Assembly: GCA_024516035.1 (NCBI GenBank)
Contig: CM044959.1
Location: 22,866,884 to 22,930,883 of the forward strand
Length of the DNA stretch: 64,000 nt
Reading direction: 5' to 3'
DNA from: Bactericera cockerelli
Lineage: Eukaryota; Arthropoda; Insecta; Hemiptera; Triozidae
The notes below the pieces were generated by a model that saw only the letters and a list, made by a program, of their open reading frames with translations, did not search any database and was not told the DNA's origin. The translations under genes and the position numbers were made by a program. The number at the start of each line of letters is the position of its first letter. Position 1 is the first letter of the stretch. Shown piece after piece: positions 43,356 through 54,338 of this stretch.

Positions 43356-44049
43356 CTAGCAGTGGAAATCATTGGCAGTATAAAAGATGAAAATGAAAAT
43401 TGTCCTGTCTTCTATCGATCCAAATCATGGGCAGTGTTATTGGAATACATAATTTTGTCCTATAACAAAATGTTTAACACTACGACAGTCTATATCATTG
43501 CCAGTTTAAGGGCCAGATTATAAAACAGAATAAAAGTTAAGATATCCAGACACGCCCTCAAGTCGGAGTTTCACAAAAACACCTCGAACAATCATGGCAT
43601 CTCTATTATAGTTTGCTAATTATTTGCTATCTATCCACACCATTGGTAGCTACAGGTAAGCTATTCAACATTGGGTTACTGAAAAGTTCATGTCATCACA
43701 AAGCATCAAAATACGTTTGGAACGATGCAACGCCAATGTGACGAAAGCAATTGTGTTTCACTTTTCGTTTGAAAAAACTTCGTTACATTTGAGATATTTA
43801 TAAATTATCTACGTATATCTTATCTTATTAGAATATCAGTAATATTTGAGATGAAGAAAAAACTTTCAATGGATTCGTAAAAAAAAAAAAAAATATTATG
43901 CCTCGTACAGATGGTGTTGAAAATAAAATATTAGCAAATTAACTATTATTTTCTTATATTTTGTTGAGTAAGAATACTTTTTTATTAAAGTGGGCCAACG
44001 ACATGAAAAAAAATCTGCACATGTGCACAAAACACTTAAAAATATTATT
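43356..44049. other. no feature seen
   Basis: AT-rich sequence upstream (minus sense) of the exon candidate, with a poly-A run at about 43880-43893. Confidence 0.4.
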
Positions 44050-44160
44050 TTTTCTCAATTTTTTTTTGTTTTTACTTTTATTGTATTTTAATTTGTAATT
44101 AACTGTTTGTATATATATGTCCTTATTTAATAAAGTTTAAAATAATAATAATAATACCAA
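44050..44160 (+). repeat. non-LTR 3' end with (TAA)n tail
   Basis: TATATATATGTCCTTATTTA then ATAAAGTTTAAAATAATAAT parallels 62985-63030 (CATATGTCCTTATAATTAAT, AAAGCATTTAATAATAATA). The shared end plus a TAA-repeat tail marks a retrotransposon 3' end. Confidence 0.55.
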
Positions 44161-44399
44161 ATCTTAGTTTCATGTGTGCAGGTACACTTGTATTTCTGAT
44201 CAAAATTCTTACAAACCGAATGGATAAAATGGATCACCTCCAGCCCAGTATGTTTTCTAGGAGAGTTCAAATCATTAGCAACTCTTTCATGTTTAGGATC
44301 TGTTCTCTAGGTATTACTCAAATTCATCAGAGTTTACAGAGCAGAAATGTCGGTCCTTGTGATTTTTTAAAATCAAAGATATAATAATATGGTAATTGT

Positions 44400-44745
44400 G
44401 GAGAACAAAACTATCAGACCGTGGGAGGGCAGCCGCATCGCTAACTCTCTCAGTTCTCATCATTTATATTTCCCGCCGTGCTGTCAATAAGTAGGTTACG
44501 TCAATATCAAGCTTTCCCCGCGAGTGGTATCTTCCAGACACCGCGGCGGCGGCGTGGAAAATGTTGATATTCGCTCGAGCACCTATTAGACATGATAGTA
44601 GTCATTATCTATTCAGAATTTCCACGGTATAATTCTTGCTGTGAGTGGAACGGAGCTTGGTTACAATTTAGTCCCGCTTGCTATCCCTCCACTTAGTGGG
44701 GGCTTGGCGCTTTCTCCAGGGTAGTAAGACGGCCACAAAATAAAA
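44400..44745. other. GC-rich island, possible promoter
   Basis: Contains CTTTCCCCGCGAGTGGTATC and ACCGCGGCGGCGGCGTGG, CpG-rich against an AT-rich background. It lies about 1.1 kb upstream (minus sense) of the exon candidate at 43119-43355. No long frame, and no clear TATA box. It could be a promoter or first non-coding exon. Confidence 0.25.
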
Positions 44746-45329
44746 CACTGAGTTTACCTCATAAGAGTCAAAAGTTTTAAGCTACTGCTACCAGTAATAT
44801 TTAATTTACTAGCCCAATACATTTTTGTTCAGTGTATATGTAAATTTGAAGTCAACCTACACGCAGTCTACTTTAACTTTTTTTTACTTTAACTTAATCA
44901 ATAAAACACAATACCGCAAACTACCTGCTAATAAGCAAAACAACAACGATATTTATTTAAACAGATTTTATCGAGTTACATTTGGTTTTTAGATGGATTC
45001 AAATGTGTAATGTAATCAGAAAAACATTTTTAAGTTCCAAGGATGAAAGGCAATAGAATTGGCACCTCTCACTTTCCACATTCACACACCTTTACTGGAC
45101 ACTAAACATATTCAAATGCCACTTTCTACCACCAACAAGTAAGATATTGGTGGTACTTTATTCATAGTATCCAAAATCAAAAATGTAATTATTTATCTAT
45201 GAGATCTACGAAACCAGCTACTATGGATAGATTGCTGATTGAGGGGACACATTGCACCCGACACTGGCACCAAGTTTTCGTGAGAACTTCGTGTCGTGTC
45301 ATGATTATTAATTCATACTATATTCTCCA
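44746..45329. other. no feature seen
   Basis: AT-rich. Confidence 0.4.
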
Positions 45330-45685
45330 TTTCTATTCCTCCTCCTCTTCCTTATTCTTTCTCTCCTCCTCCACCTCCCTCTCCCCTCCTTCTGCTTCAT
45401 TACTTCCCTTTCTGCTCTTCCATCTACTGCTGCTCTTGCTATCCTTCACCTCAACTATCTCGTTTTTTTCACTTTGTCTTTCTTCTACCGTCCACTCTTC
45501 TTCCCATTCTTAACCCCTTAACGTCCACTACTTTTCCACCTCCACAACTCTCTCCTATTCTTCATTATCTCACTATCTCTTTGTACTACACTCTTTTACT
45601 CTATCGCTACCCTCACCATCTTACCTCATCTCCTTGTCTTTGTATTTCTTCCCTAATTCTCTACTTTCGATTTCATTTAGCTTGT
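45330..45685. repeat. pyrimidine-rich low-complexity stretch
   Basis: TCCTCCTCTTCC, CTGCTGCTCTTGC and similar runs. Frames through it (45199-45513 and 45581-45766) are Ser/Leu/Pro-rich artefacts. Confidence 0.75.
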
Positions 45686-46234
45686 TCCACTTTCTACCAA
45701 AGGAGAAACCTTTGGTGGTCTTTAAAACACATTAGACCTCTTTCTTTAAATGACTATAAAAGATAACCATAGTCAGTATGTAGTTAGTACATTCGGGACA
45801 GGGATATTATCAATCGGTTCTATTCGCTAGAAAATCACAAACAAGAAATATTATACAGCCCTTGTTGAGGCGATAGTAGCGAACATCATTTCTAGTGGAT
45901 GTGCAAATTTTACCAATTTCCATATCACTTTTCGGTCTTTGATAAATACATATATTATTATGTAATTAATTTATTTTTAAAGATGAAATTATAAATATGG
46001 ACTTCAATTGACTCATACGACACTGCATTTGTTGGCTTTCTATGGTGGCACAGTTTGTATCAGTGAGAAAACGTTACAGTAATGACTGCATATGACTCCC
46101 CAGATCAATCAGTAGAAATTTGAGTGGACGATCAAAGGCTCTGAGGTTTTAATTTTCATTAGTGAAAGGGGCTTTTGAGTTTTATCTCTCGTAATCAAAT
46201 AGATTTTTTTGTTGATTGAAAACTCTTGCATTCA
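45686..46234. other. no feature seen
   Basis: AT-rich. Confidence 0.4.
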
Positions 46235-46590
46235 TATCATCATCATAGGGTGGCGTCATCGTAAACGATGGTAGCCAGACAGTGGAGGAATGACTCAGCA
46301 CTTCTACCACCGTCTTTACAAGGAGGCTAATAATTGACAAGGGCCCCCAGAACCAAGCCAATGCTGGTCTACTCCCTGTTTATAGTCCCTCAGTGGGACT
46401 GCTGGTCTACTCCCTGTATATAGTCCCCCAGTCAGACTGCTGGTCTACTCCCTGTTCATAGTCCTTCAGTTGGACTGCTGGTCTACTCCCTGTTAATAGT
46501 CCCCCAGCCAGACTGCTGGTCTACTCTATGTTTATAGTTCCCCAGCCAGACTGCTGGTCTACTCCCTCTTTATAGTCCCCCAGCCAGATA
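46235..46590 (+). repeat. 38-bp-unit repeat element, 6-unit copy
   Basis: A leader (GGTGGCGTCATCGTAAACGA, TGGTAGCCAGACAGTGGAGG, AAGGAGGCTAATAATTGACA, AGGGCCCCCAGAACCAAGCC) leads into units starting at 46363, 46401, 46439, 46477, 46515 and 46553, exactly 38 bp apart. The leader is shared with the copies at 41706-41912 and 54384/58036, which have two and one units. Confidence 0.9.
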
Positions 46591-46969
46591 TATACCTATT
46601 CCATAAACATTCAGTTTAACAACAAGCATTTAACAACCATTCATTTCTTAGCAATCTTAGTATGCCTGGAACAGATATGAAATATCTACATATAGCAAGG
46701 TATGCAATGCATAGTATGAATATTCCATGAGTGTATCATCATGATAAAGCTATTAAACTGTCTTAGCTGTCCGTTCAATTGATAAGGAAGGGAGAATACA
46801 AAGTGCTATGGAAATTGACTTTTATGAAAGGACACTATTGGAGCACAAGTATTGTTGAATTTTATGGATTTTGTGTGACAAAAGAGGAAAGAAATATGGA
46901 AATGTATGCTTTTGACTCCAATTGGATATAATAGAGGACTTGTCCGTCAGTCTGAATCAAGTAGAAACG
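46591..46969. other. no feature seen
   Basis: AT-rich. Confidence 0.4.
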
Positions 46970-47070
46970 CCGCACTATAGTGGTGTAGCGGTTCAAGCCC
47001 TGGTAATAGCACTAGTTTGGGAATTCTAAACATCGGATCTCACCAAATGCATGAATATTTTCTCATTTAT
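46970..47070 (+). repeat. SINE family C head, degraded
   Basis: TAGTGGTGTAGCGGTTCAAG, CCCTGGTAATAGCACTAGTT and CAAATGCATGAATATTTTCT follow the plus-sense order of family C (GTGGT…CTAGT…GCATGAATTTTTCT). Confidence 0.55.
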
Positions 47071-47999
47071 TTAATAATCTTACTACACCACTTACCTATT
47101 CAACATTTCTGACCTTACATAATAACATAATAATTTCAGATATTTTGTTCCCTTAAATTCTATTCACATTGGTATAATAATAAGGTCCGGGGAAAGGACT
47201 CCTAAGTAACATTTTGATTTGGATAAATTTAAGTTTTTCATTAATCCAAATGATTACTTGTATTCCATTTTTTTTTAAACCACAACTCACTCCTTGATCT
47301 AGATACCCGTCCATATTCTGTATATTACTTCTTCCTTGAAGTAACATACTGTATGTGGTACAATGAAGATTATCCTAGGAAAAATTTTCAATACTTTTTA
47401 TGAGACAACCTGTCAAAACTAGTCGTTTCCTATACAATCTGTGCGGAATATAAAGTTCAAATATTATGTGGGTGGATGTGCGATCAGCTCGCAAGAGATA
47501 TAATAGGATGAGGACACGAGCAGGTTTCTAGTAGAGGAATACATGAGCAAGAGGCAGAAGGGAGGTTTCACTTGCAGATTATAAGTTAGACACTTGGGGC
47601 ATAATAGAGGTATTTATGATACTTGAAAGTGATAAGGAGACAGGTACTTAAGGCGCCTCCACCATAAACCTGAGATTTTGGTAAAGTAGGTAGTTTAGGT
47701 ACGTACTTAGGTAGGTTCTTATCATAATACTTATTTGAGCGTTGGCTTTTTTGGTCATTGACGTGGTTTCAAAAAAAAATTGCGCCCACTTTATCGTCTG
47801 ATTATAATGTTGGAAATTCTGAATGTGCTAACTGACAAAACTGGTTTTTTTCAGGAGGACCAAAAAATGTCAGCATCTTCACAATTTCACATATTTCATG
47901 GCCATTTTCAATTATATTGTAGGCAATATGAGCATACATCATACTGTTTGACTTTTATAAGGTTCAACATTTCCAAAAAATAATAAAAATTTAAAAAAG
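47071..47999. other. no gene seen
   Basis: AT-rich. An unsupported 67-codon frame lies at 47780-47983 (+), where GGTTTTTTTCAG at 47854 is acceptor-like but is followed by no clear exon. Confidence 0.35.
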
Positions 48000-48326
48000 G
48001 CCATTTTTCTGTAACAAATTAAGAAACGGATCAGATCCGACAGTCCAAATCTGCCAGTCCTAGTCCCACGGTCCAGATCTGTCTGTACAATTTTTATTTC
48101 AAATATGAACAGTCCATATAGGTTTGAAGTTGGTATTTACATGTACAGATTTGGACCGACGGATCTGGACTGCCAGACCTTCTTCAGATCCACAGTCCAA
48201 ATAGATATCTTACAGTCCAGGAGACGACGGATAAGTTTGAATTTACACGCATGGTCCAATTTTAAAGGTCTTGGACTGTACTGTCCAAATCCGTCAATTC
48301 GTTCGTACATGTGAAAGGCCCTATTA
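48000..48326. mobile_element. non-autonomous element with CAGTCCAAATCTG motif array
   Basis: CAGTCCAAATCTG, CGGTCCAGATCTG, CAGATTTGGACCG, GGATCTGGACTG, ACAGTCCAAATAG, ACAGTCCAGG and TGTCCAAATCCG all lie within 300 bp, in both orientations. The ends (AAGGCCATTTTTCTGTAAC on the left, and on minus GGGCCTTTCACATGTACGAA on the right) are weakly inverted. Motif arrays of this kind occur in subterminal regions of non-autonomous DNA transposons. Boundaries and superfamily are uncertain. Confidence 0.5.
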
Positions 48327-49872
48327 TGAATCTTTATGATGCATGGGTTCATGGTTCGAGTCTCAAGGATTAGCTGAATTTCTTTGAGATAAAACAGAGT
48401 TGTAGAATTTCATGTTATTTGCCTTTTATTTTAGTAAAGTTTGAATTAATTTTATTTTAATTAAAATTTACTGACAGCAACTAAAAGACGGTACGCAACA
48501 GGCGACTGAGAAATCAAAACAAAGGAACACTCTGAGTAGTGAAGCATGGCTGCTGCAGATAGCTCCTTTAGATGTGCTAGGTATACCACTAGCTTTGGTG
48601 CTATCTTCCGGAAATAAAAAAAATACTTTCAGATTGAATTTTGCGATAGGTCTTTTAGAAATGTATGTGCGCTGGTAGATAGCTTCGTTCTATGCAATAA
48701 AATCAACTTCGAAAATTTGTCAGTCAGCTCATTTAGAATTTCCAACATTCAATATGTATGTAAAACACTTATTCAACATCAAAACAAATTTACCTAAACA
48801 CTCTATTTTAGTAAGCAAACTGCTTCTGAAACATCAAACAACACACAAATTTTGACCAATGTAAACACTGGCAGATTTTTTACCTCTTAAACTGCATCAG
48901 CTTCAAACAGCCTCAGCTCACATGGCTTTGACCTCGCGTGATACATGATGTAGATATACATAAGTAATTATGTTTCTATGTACAAGTATATGTACCGGTA
49001 CACATATACATTTTATCTATCATAGATTTATGTATACCAAAAACAGGGTTGTAATGAATATACATATCTATTGAGTATTTACATTTGGATATAAAATAAA
49101 TTTAATAATAAAGTTTAATTTAATGTTCATCCGATCCTCCATTCAAACCATTCACGGAGAACGCCCGAAAAACACGAGGTTTCTAATATCGCACACCTAT
49201 TTCAATACTGTCTTGAAAATCCCAACTTTTCAGGAGAGCAAAAACAATTTTTTTTTCTCAAAAATTAAAATAGAAAATCAGATATATCTTGGTCTACTGT
49301 TATCCCATATTTTTGGTAAATTTAGAGTCGAGAATGTAATAGAGTATCAACAGTTCACCTGAACAACAACAACCCATAGAGCACAATACACCTGAGCTCC
49401 ATCACTTGTTAGCAACAGTTTTCAATAGGCATACTTAACGTTTCATTAGTGTAAGGATCATTAAATAGTAATGAAATAAAATCAATATCGTCTTACCGTC
49501 GTATTAGTATCGTTTGTAAAGTTAATGATAATACCACCAGTCCATACATAAGTTATATTGATCTTGAGATTCGTAATGCACGAATGAAGCAAAGCGAGTA
49601 AAACGACTCATTTTAGAGTAATTTTCACAATATTATTTCGGGCGTGATAAATCGAATCAAATTGTGCGAACTGTGACAATAATAATGATTATTGTTGCTG
49701 TATTAACAATGAAACTTGAAATGAACATGAATGACGAATAATGCTGAATAACCTTCATGAGAGCTAAATGCATATTCAGGATACCATAGCCAGATCTGAT
49801 GTATCAATATGGGACGCTACGATTGTAATTTTATTTAATTAAATACAAACTGTAATTTCATAGCTATTAATT
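48327..49872. other. no gene seen
   Basis: GGTTCATGGTTCGAGTCTCA near 48347 is box B-like. The rest is AT-rich with short unsupported frames. Confidence 0.35.
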
Positions 49873-49895
49873 AAAAAAAAAAAAAAAAAAAAAAA
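49873..49895. repeat. poly-A tract
   Basis: 23 consecutive A residues. Confidence 0.95.
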
Positions 49896-51294
49896 TGTGA
49901 GTTAGGTACACTTTATTATTGAAGAGACGCACAAAATTATTTCTATTTATTATATATTTTTATTATTTTTTGTAAATGGGATTAAGACGTACTTGGACTT
50001 CTAATTACTATATCTATAATTTATAATTAATATTATTTTTAAAGGTAAGTAAATTGATGCCATTGGACACCGAAATATTTTTCAAAGAGTCCGATAACTT
50101 TTCTGTGAGAATATTTATCTGTGATTTCAGATTGGTTAAACGCGAGTTACGTGAGGAAGTTATTTTTGGTTCGAGTGCAAGGAAGCACAAAAAAAACTAC
50201 AAATCACACGAGGGAAAACGTTTCTCTTTACACATGGTACGCCTATTCAAAAAATGAATTATACAGCACTGTAAAAATTTAAACGTTATGACCGTTATTT
50301 GTCACTGCGTTCGATTTTGTTATTTCAAAAACACAACACGTTATAGAATTTATTTTATAAAAAAATTAATTTCCTTATGGCAAAAAAAAAAAGAAATTGC
50401 AAAACTTTTGTAGTTTCGCTGAACGGCAGAGGTAATGTTATTACGGGATGAATTATTTTCACAAGGAAAGTTTTCAGTTTTTTCTTTAGCAAAGGAAACT
50501 CTGAGGTTTCTGTTTGAAATTTCGAATGAAGTTAACACACTAACCTATCATATTATTTATTAAAAACATAGCAACTATTTGACGCTTGCGTTTTTTTCTT
50601 TCTTTTTTATCGCTTTTATGGGTACCTCGTTTAGTTGTACTTTTCTTTATTTCTTCTGTTACTTAAGCATAATTATTATTAGTATTTATTATAGTGTTTG
50701 ACGGTAGATAATACTTGAGTTCCTTTCTAAACTATTTAATAGTGAGCAGGGATGGTTAAGAATTTGCATTCTGCAATATTGAACTGGTGACTGGAATCTG
50801 GTTAGTGGAAATCGTGTTTATCTTTACAAATTAGCATTTATCACTTTAGCAGTAATATTAAAAGCGAGATTATTCCAGGTCATTGGTGCTGTTTACTATG
50901 CAACCTATTATTAGCATTGACACAAATCAGTATTATGCAGTTAGATTCAGAGGTAGCAGAAAATTTGTTAGGAGTCTACCTTATGAAGATGGGGCTGGAT
51001 TACCAGTGATCTATTGTTAATATACCATTATTTGTTATTAATATATCTGAAGCTTTAGGGAGGTTTCCTCTATTAAAAAAACATCTTGAAGATAAGGCAA
51101 AAAAAAAGAGTACTATGCAATCTATTATTATTGACACAAATTACTTGAGGAACCTTAGTCTCCAGTTATTTATGGAATAGAAGAGTTTATAAACGTTTAT
51201 ATTACTTAGAGAAAGGAAGTTCTACGGACTAATTTTTATACTCCCGAAATTAATTCCACGAAAATGAAAAGAAAAAACTTTTGTTTCCTTTCAG
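49896..51294. other. no gene seen
   Basis: AT-rich; unsupported frames at 50054-50257 (+) and 50350-50538 (-). Confidence 0.4.
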
Positions 51295-51495
51295 CTTACA
51301 AAGAGACGAGACCCCCTGAGCAACACAAGACACGGAGACGGGTCACACTTCCGATCACCGCAAGGACAAGAAAGTCAAATGACACGAATTGGGAGAACGA
51401 AAGTCGAAATGGAAAACTGGAAGACATGCATGGAGGAGGAACTGTGTCCACAGCTGTCAAGCATAATTAGAGATGTCATGAGAACTATACCATGA
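51295..51495 (+). CDS. candidate terminal coding exon, unknown protein
   Basis: The segment follows TTTTGTTTCCTTTCAG, a very strong acceptor, and is GC-rich against AT-rich flanks. In phase 0 it is open for 66 codons (begins LTKRRDPLSNTRHGDGSHFR, ends SIIRDVMRTIP) to TGA at 51493-51495. In the frame with two leading bases it reads YKETRPPEQHKTRRRVTLPI to a TAG at 51468-51470. Both readings are polar and basic. No consensus donor follows closely, so it would be a last exon, though no AATAAA was found soon after. A SINE starts about 85 bp downstream. I recognise no family. Confidence 0.4.
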   Translation, partial: LTKRRDPLSNTRHGDGSHFRSPQGQESQMTRIGRTKVEMENWKTCMEEELCPQLSSIIRDVMRTIP

Positions 51496-51579
51496 CAGCA
51501 TGACACCAGTCTTGGGTATTACATAGCTCCTAGTCGCGGAGGCAAGAAGTGTTAACATTCTGTAACATGAACTTGCTGT

Positions 51580-51865
51580 TATAATAATAATACTCTTTAG
51601 TGGAAGGTAACCACAAGGCGAGGTTAACCGGGATCAGTACGGTTCGGTTTTGTAACGTATCTAGTACACGGTAACTGATTGCGGGTTAATGCTCAAAGCA
51701 TTTTCTAACATCTAACTCTCAGAGTTTTATTATTATTAAGTGGTCACAAACTCAAATTAATGAGGAGAAATTCATGCACTGGGTGGGATTCAAACCAACG
51801 GATCCCTACGCTACCTGGATTACCAGACCAGTGCGTTAACTACTTGACTAACAGTGCACGACTTT
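51580..51865 (-). repeat. SINE family C with a nested insertion
   Basis: Plus-sense blocks ACTCTTTAGTGGAAGGTAAC, TGCTCAAAGCATTTTCTAAC, GGATCCCTACGCTACCTGGA and CCAGACCAGTGCGTTAAC match the 41222-41445 copy. The block AGGCGARGTTAATGCTC is split at 51628-51683. Confidence 0.8.
51628..51683. mobile_element. 56-bp insertion inside SINE C, tiny MITE-like
   Basis: Absent from the other family C copies, which read GTTAATGCTC uninterrupted. It is bracketed by GGTTAA at 51622-51627 and 51684-51689. Its ends are weakly inverted, with ATCAGT near the left end and ACTGAT near the right end. Confidence 0.55.
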
Positions 51866-52614
51866 ACCCGATTAATTGTCAAGGAAATGTATATACTCGT
51901 ATATACTAACCATAGTAACTATGTATAGCCTGTAATTCATTAGTTGATCCGACGTTGCCACAATTCAAACTCTATTGTGTCAGAAAAATAAGTATGAGGT
52001 TATGTTACCAACATTGGTCCCTCTTCAGGACATAAAATTTTGATTGGACTCACCACCCCTACAAAAACTGTTCAGGAAACGGATGAAACGGCTAAACTAT
52101 GATCAACAGCTTAGCAAACACATCATTCAGTTTCTCAAACACAATAAGAAGAAGGATAAAAATCTGTTTTGAACAGTTTTGGTTTCAGGATCAACTCTTG
52201 TTTATCACGAGTCTGCAAATTGTGTAATGTGTAACCAACTAATACTTTTCTTCTTCTTTCTACGTATAAAGTATATATCAAACATTTAAGTCTGCACTAG
52301 TCAGTTCTTCAAAGGCAACTCTAATAATTTACAAGAGGACGTGTCATTCTTACAACGATCAATGTTTGATAGATCCATTGAGCGAGAATGAAATGTATCT
52401 GGAATGTTTGAATCTACACTACACTGGAAATCTTCCAATTCTTAGGGACAACTTCGATGACAACTTCGATTTCCTTAAGATTTTAGGTATCTCTGGACTC
52501 TGGATGAGTACACGTTTTCATTTTACGTTTAACATTAATATCAATTTTACTAGTTGATTTGTGTACATCAGGTAGGAATTTATGTCACATCACAATGCAT
52601 ACTTTGTGGAAACC
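51866..52614. other. no gene seen
   Basis: AT-rich; a 63-codon frame at 52366-52557 (+) is unsupported. Confidence 0.35.
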
Positions 52615-52755
52615 GACCTCAGTAGCTGGATCGATAAGGTGGTGGACTTGTAACTTGGAGGTTGGTCCCAAATTCAGCAAAGATTTAGTAAAGCTAGTTT
52701 GAGTAGGTGTGACATCACGAAAGTGATTAACACAAATATGATAACTTTTTTTAAC
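52615..52755 (+). repeat. SINE family E
   Basis: CCGACCTCAGTAGCTGGATC, GGACTTGTAACTTGGAGG, TTTAGTAAAGCTAGTTTGAG and GTGATTAACACAAATATGAT. Box B is partly deleted. Confidence 0.75.
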
Positions 52756-52849
52756 ATACTCTGTGCTGGAACTCCTTAAAAAATACCTGGCTAAGGATCA
52801 AATTCAAGAGGGACCTTTGGTACCTCCACCTGCAGTACAAAAAATAATT

Positions 52850-53170
52850 TTATTACCAGAGTACTGGAGGGAGGTGCTGGTTCCTCAGGGAGGGGGGTAC
52901 AAAGCACAGGAAACAAATAAAACGTTATATTTACATCAATAAAATTACAATAGATCACTCCCTCCGCTACAAAGCGTCTTGGGTGCGCACTGCGTCAAGA
53001 GAAATAGCTACCGTCCCAGGGTAGTTTATTCATCCACCACATCCTGTACACAAGTGTTGGTGCTCTCGTGACCCGAGCAGCTTTCTACTTGCCGGGCAGG
53101 GTAGGGTGGTACTAACGCGAGTGCCTATACTGCGGAACTTGAGGGAACGTTTGTACGTATAGCTGAAGTT
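52850..53170. other. GC-richer unassigned stretch
   Basis: CAGGGAGGGGGGTACAAAGC and CTACTTGCCGGGCAGGGTAG stand out from the AT-rich surroundings. No frame with splice signals was found. Confidence 0.25.
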
Positions 53171-53404
53171 TGCGAGTAAATGTTATAATGTAGTATAACA
53201 TTTATGTATTATGATGTATTATAATTGCATATAGTAAAATGAATAATTCAGTTTTAGTAGCGGTTCGTGGTATAAATAATAACGTTTTTACTTCGACAAG
53301 AATCAGTGCACATCACTGCTAGTGGTTGTGATCAAAGTGGAAGGTGATCAAAGTTAGTGGTTATTTTTTAAAGATTTTCACAGACTTCTTTATTTCGTAG
53401 CCAT

Positions 53405-53470
53405 GAAACAGGAGCTACTGTGGTCTGTGTTGCAGCTTGCCCATCCGGTAGTATGACTCCCCTTTTTTTT
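53405..53470 (-). repeat. SINE family B 3' fragment
   Basis: CTACTGTGGTCTGTGTTGCA and GCTTGCCCATCCGGTAGTAT are the antisense of 22015-22075. A short signal-peptide-like frame starting MKQELLWSVLQLAHP is explained by this repeat. Confidence 0.7.
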
Positions 53471-54008
53471 TGATAATAATAATAAAAGTAGGTATGTAAG
53501 AATTTAATTTTTCTTTGTAAGTTGATAGACAGCTAAATTTTGAATTATGGACCAAAATTATATATTAGTATCAACCTAGAATCGCCATCAAGTTGAGATC
53601 AAGTCAATGGGATTGAAGCCCGTCAATTTATAAAAATAAAATTTTAAAAAAAGTTGATGAATATTTATTTGCTTTTCCTCCCCAAGATGGAGAAGGTAGT
53701 ACCTTTCTGCATTTCGCCAATAATTGTTTTGCCAAGTTTCACACAAAATAGTTGTCAAAAATCATAAATAAATTCAATATGATTACCTTGTTCTGAGTTA
53801 TCTCATGTATAGTAAATTTGAAAATTTATAGGTGCTCCCAGTGCGAGGTGGGACGTATACATCCCACCCTCGTAACTTTTTTTTTCTGTTCAAGCTTGGA
53901 AAAAAAATTCAGATTCGAAATCAGGAGGCCAAAATACATCTGATTCAATCACAATTACTTGTGTTTTCTCGAAAATTCGAGTCCCGCCCCTGAAAGGATT
54001 ATTGTACC
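53471..54008. other. no feature seen
   Basis: AT-rich unique sequence. Confidence 0.4.
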
Positions 54009-54017
54009 GTTTCAATG

Positions 54018-54178
54018 AGTTCCGTTAAGTTGGCCCTGCCTTGAGGGAATTTCGTGTTCAAACGTTAGTACCCGGTAGATCTTCGTTAGTACCGATAAGT
54101 ACCGAGAGTTCGTCGTTAGTACCGTTACCGTTCTCGAGGAAACGGAATTTTCTGTGGCAGGGCCAACTTAACGGATCT
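54018..54178. mobile_element. 161-bp MITE with 9-bp target duplication (Mutator-like spacing)
   Basis: The left end AGTTCCGTTAAGTTGGCCCT and the right end on minus AGATCCGTTAAGTTGGCCCT give a TIR of at least 23 bp with one mismatch. GTTTCAATG at 54009-54017 is repeated exactly at 54179-54187. Nine-bp duplications are typical of Mutator-like elements. The interior has four CGTTAGTACC-type phrases. No transposase. Confidence 0.85.
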
Positions 54179-54199
54179 GTTTCAATGTGGTAGAATATT

Positions 54200-54338
54200 T
54201 CACTCTCTCAGGCGATAGAGTTCCACAGATTCATGTAATAATTCCTTTCCTTCCGCAGCTATGACGTACTTACAAGAGTCTGGATCCAGATAGTTAAAGA
54301 TACTTTCTGACCTTCCAATGTGGACCGAAAAACTTACC
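54200..54338 (-). promoter_or_regulatory. putative recursive splice site with open downstream exon
   Basis: On minus, TATACCTTTTCTTTGTTTCAG is joined directly to GTAAGT at the 54338/54337 junction. A second perfect donor, CTCTT|GTAAGT, follows after 64 nt (donor begins 54273). Unlike the site at 29230, the frame starting at the junction stays open for 45 codons (VSFSVHIGRSESIFNYLDPD … ELLHESVELYRLRE) to a TGA at 54202-54200. It could therefore also be an ordinary last exon. The sequence is unique between two transposons. Confidence 0.45.

Noticed and set aside
53403..53453. Short signal-peptide-like frame MKQELLWSVLQLAHP
   Set aside because: The sequence is the antisense 3' block of SINE family B, also found at 22015-22075.
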